A stretch of DNA of 5,314 nt from Flavobacterium sp. (GTDB lineage Bacteria > Bacteroidota > Bacteroidia > Flavobacteriales > Flavobacteriaceae), in assembly GCA_030682755.1 (NCBI GenBank), contig JAUXNR010000683.1, positions 1 through 5,314 of the forward strand, written 5' to 3'. The notes below the pieces were generated by a model. It ran no database searches. It was not told where the DNA came from and was given only the letters and a program-made list of their open reading frames with translations. Every line of letters begins with the position of its first letter. The stretch's first letter is position 1. A program made the translations under genes and the position numbers. Below are positions 5,311-5,314 of the stretch, piece after piece.

Positions 5311-5314
5311 TCAG

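Overview
The window looks like chromosomal DNA from a member of the Bacteroidota, most likely the Flavobacteriaceae. Four things point there: very AT-rich intergenic DNA, promoter cores of the Bacteroidota type (TAnnTTTG), a large secreted protein with a C-terminal type IX secretion (T9SS) sorting domain, and a small DUF5522-type protein, a family common in that phylum. I do not name a species. I see no RNA gene, transposase, phage gene or CRISPR array.

Layout. (1) Positions 1-694, minus strand: 5' part of a PLP-dependent gene of the ACC deaminase/D-cysteine desulfhydrase family, running off the left edge. It has no in-frame ATG; the only usual start codon is a TTG. (2) Positions 695-1282: a 588-bp gene-free spacer, only about 12% G+C in its centre. 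It carries clustered ATCGAT palindromes (two 13-bp copies exactly 21 bp apart), repeated TTTGTA/TACAAA words with two dyads, and promoter cores. (3) Positions 1283-4783, plus strand: a 1166-residue exported protein made of a signal peptide, a glycine-rich domain, two tandem jelly-roll-like domains, flavobacterial surface-protein modules and a T9SS type C-like tail. (4) Positions 4767-5105, minus strand: a 112-residue protein with HExxH, convergent with the large gene and overlapping it by 17 bp. A perfect 11-bp-stem hairpin, probably the large gene's terminator, lies inside its coding sequence. (5) Positions 5134-5310, plus strand: a 58-residue DUF5522-type protein with a CCx3CxxC cluster, transcribed away from gene 4 across only 28 bp.

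These do not form one obvious operon or pathway. The outer genes look like ordinary housekeeping or conserved genes. The large surface protein with its AT-rich, palindrome-bearing upstream region looks like a separately regulated accessory unit between two minus-strand genes. I found no convincing new multi-gene system. The points most worth checking are the ATCGAT cluster, the terminator inside a coding sequence, the odd start of the PLP gene, the tiny HExxH protein, and the near-leaderless divergent promoter at 5106-5133.
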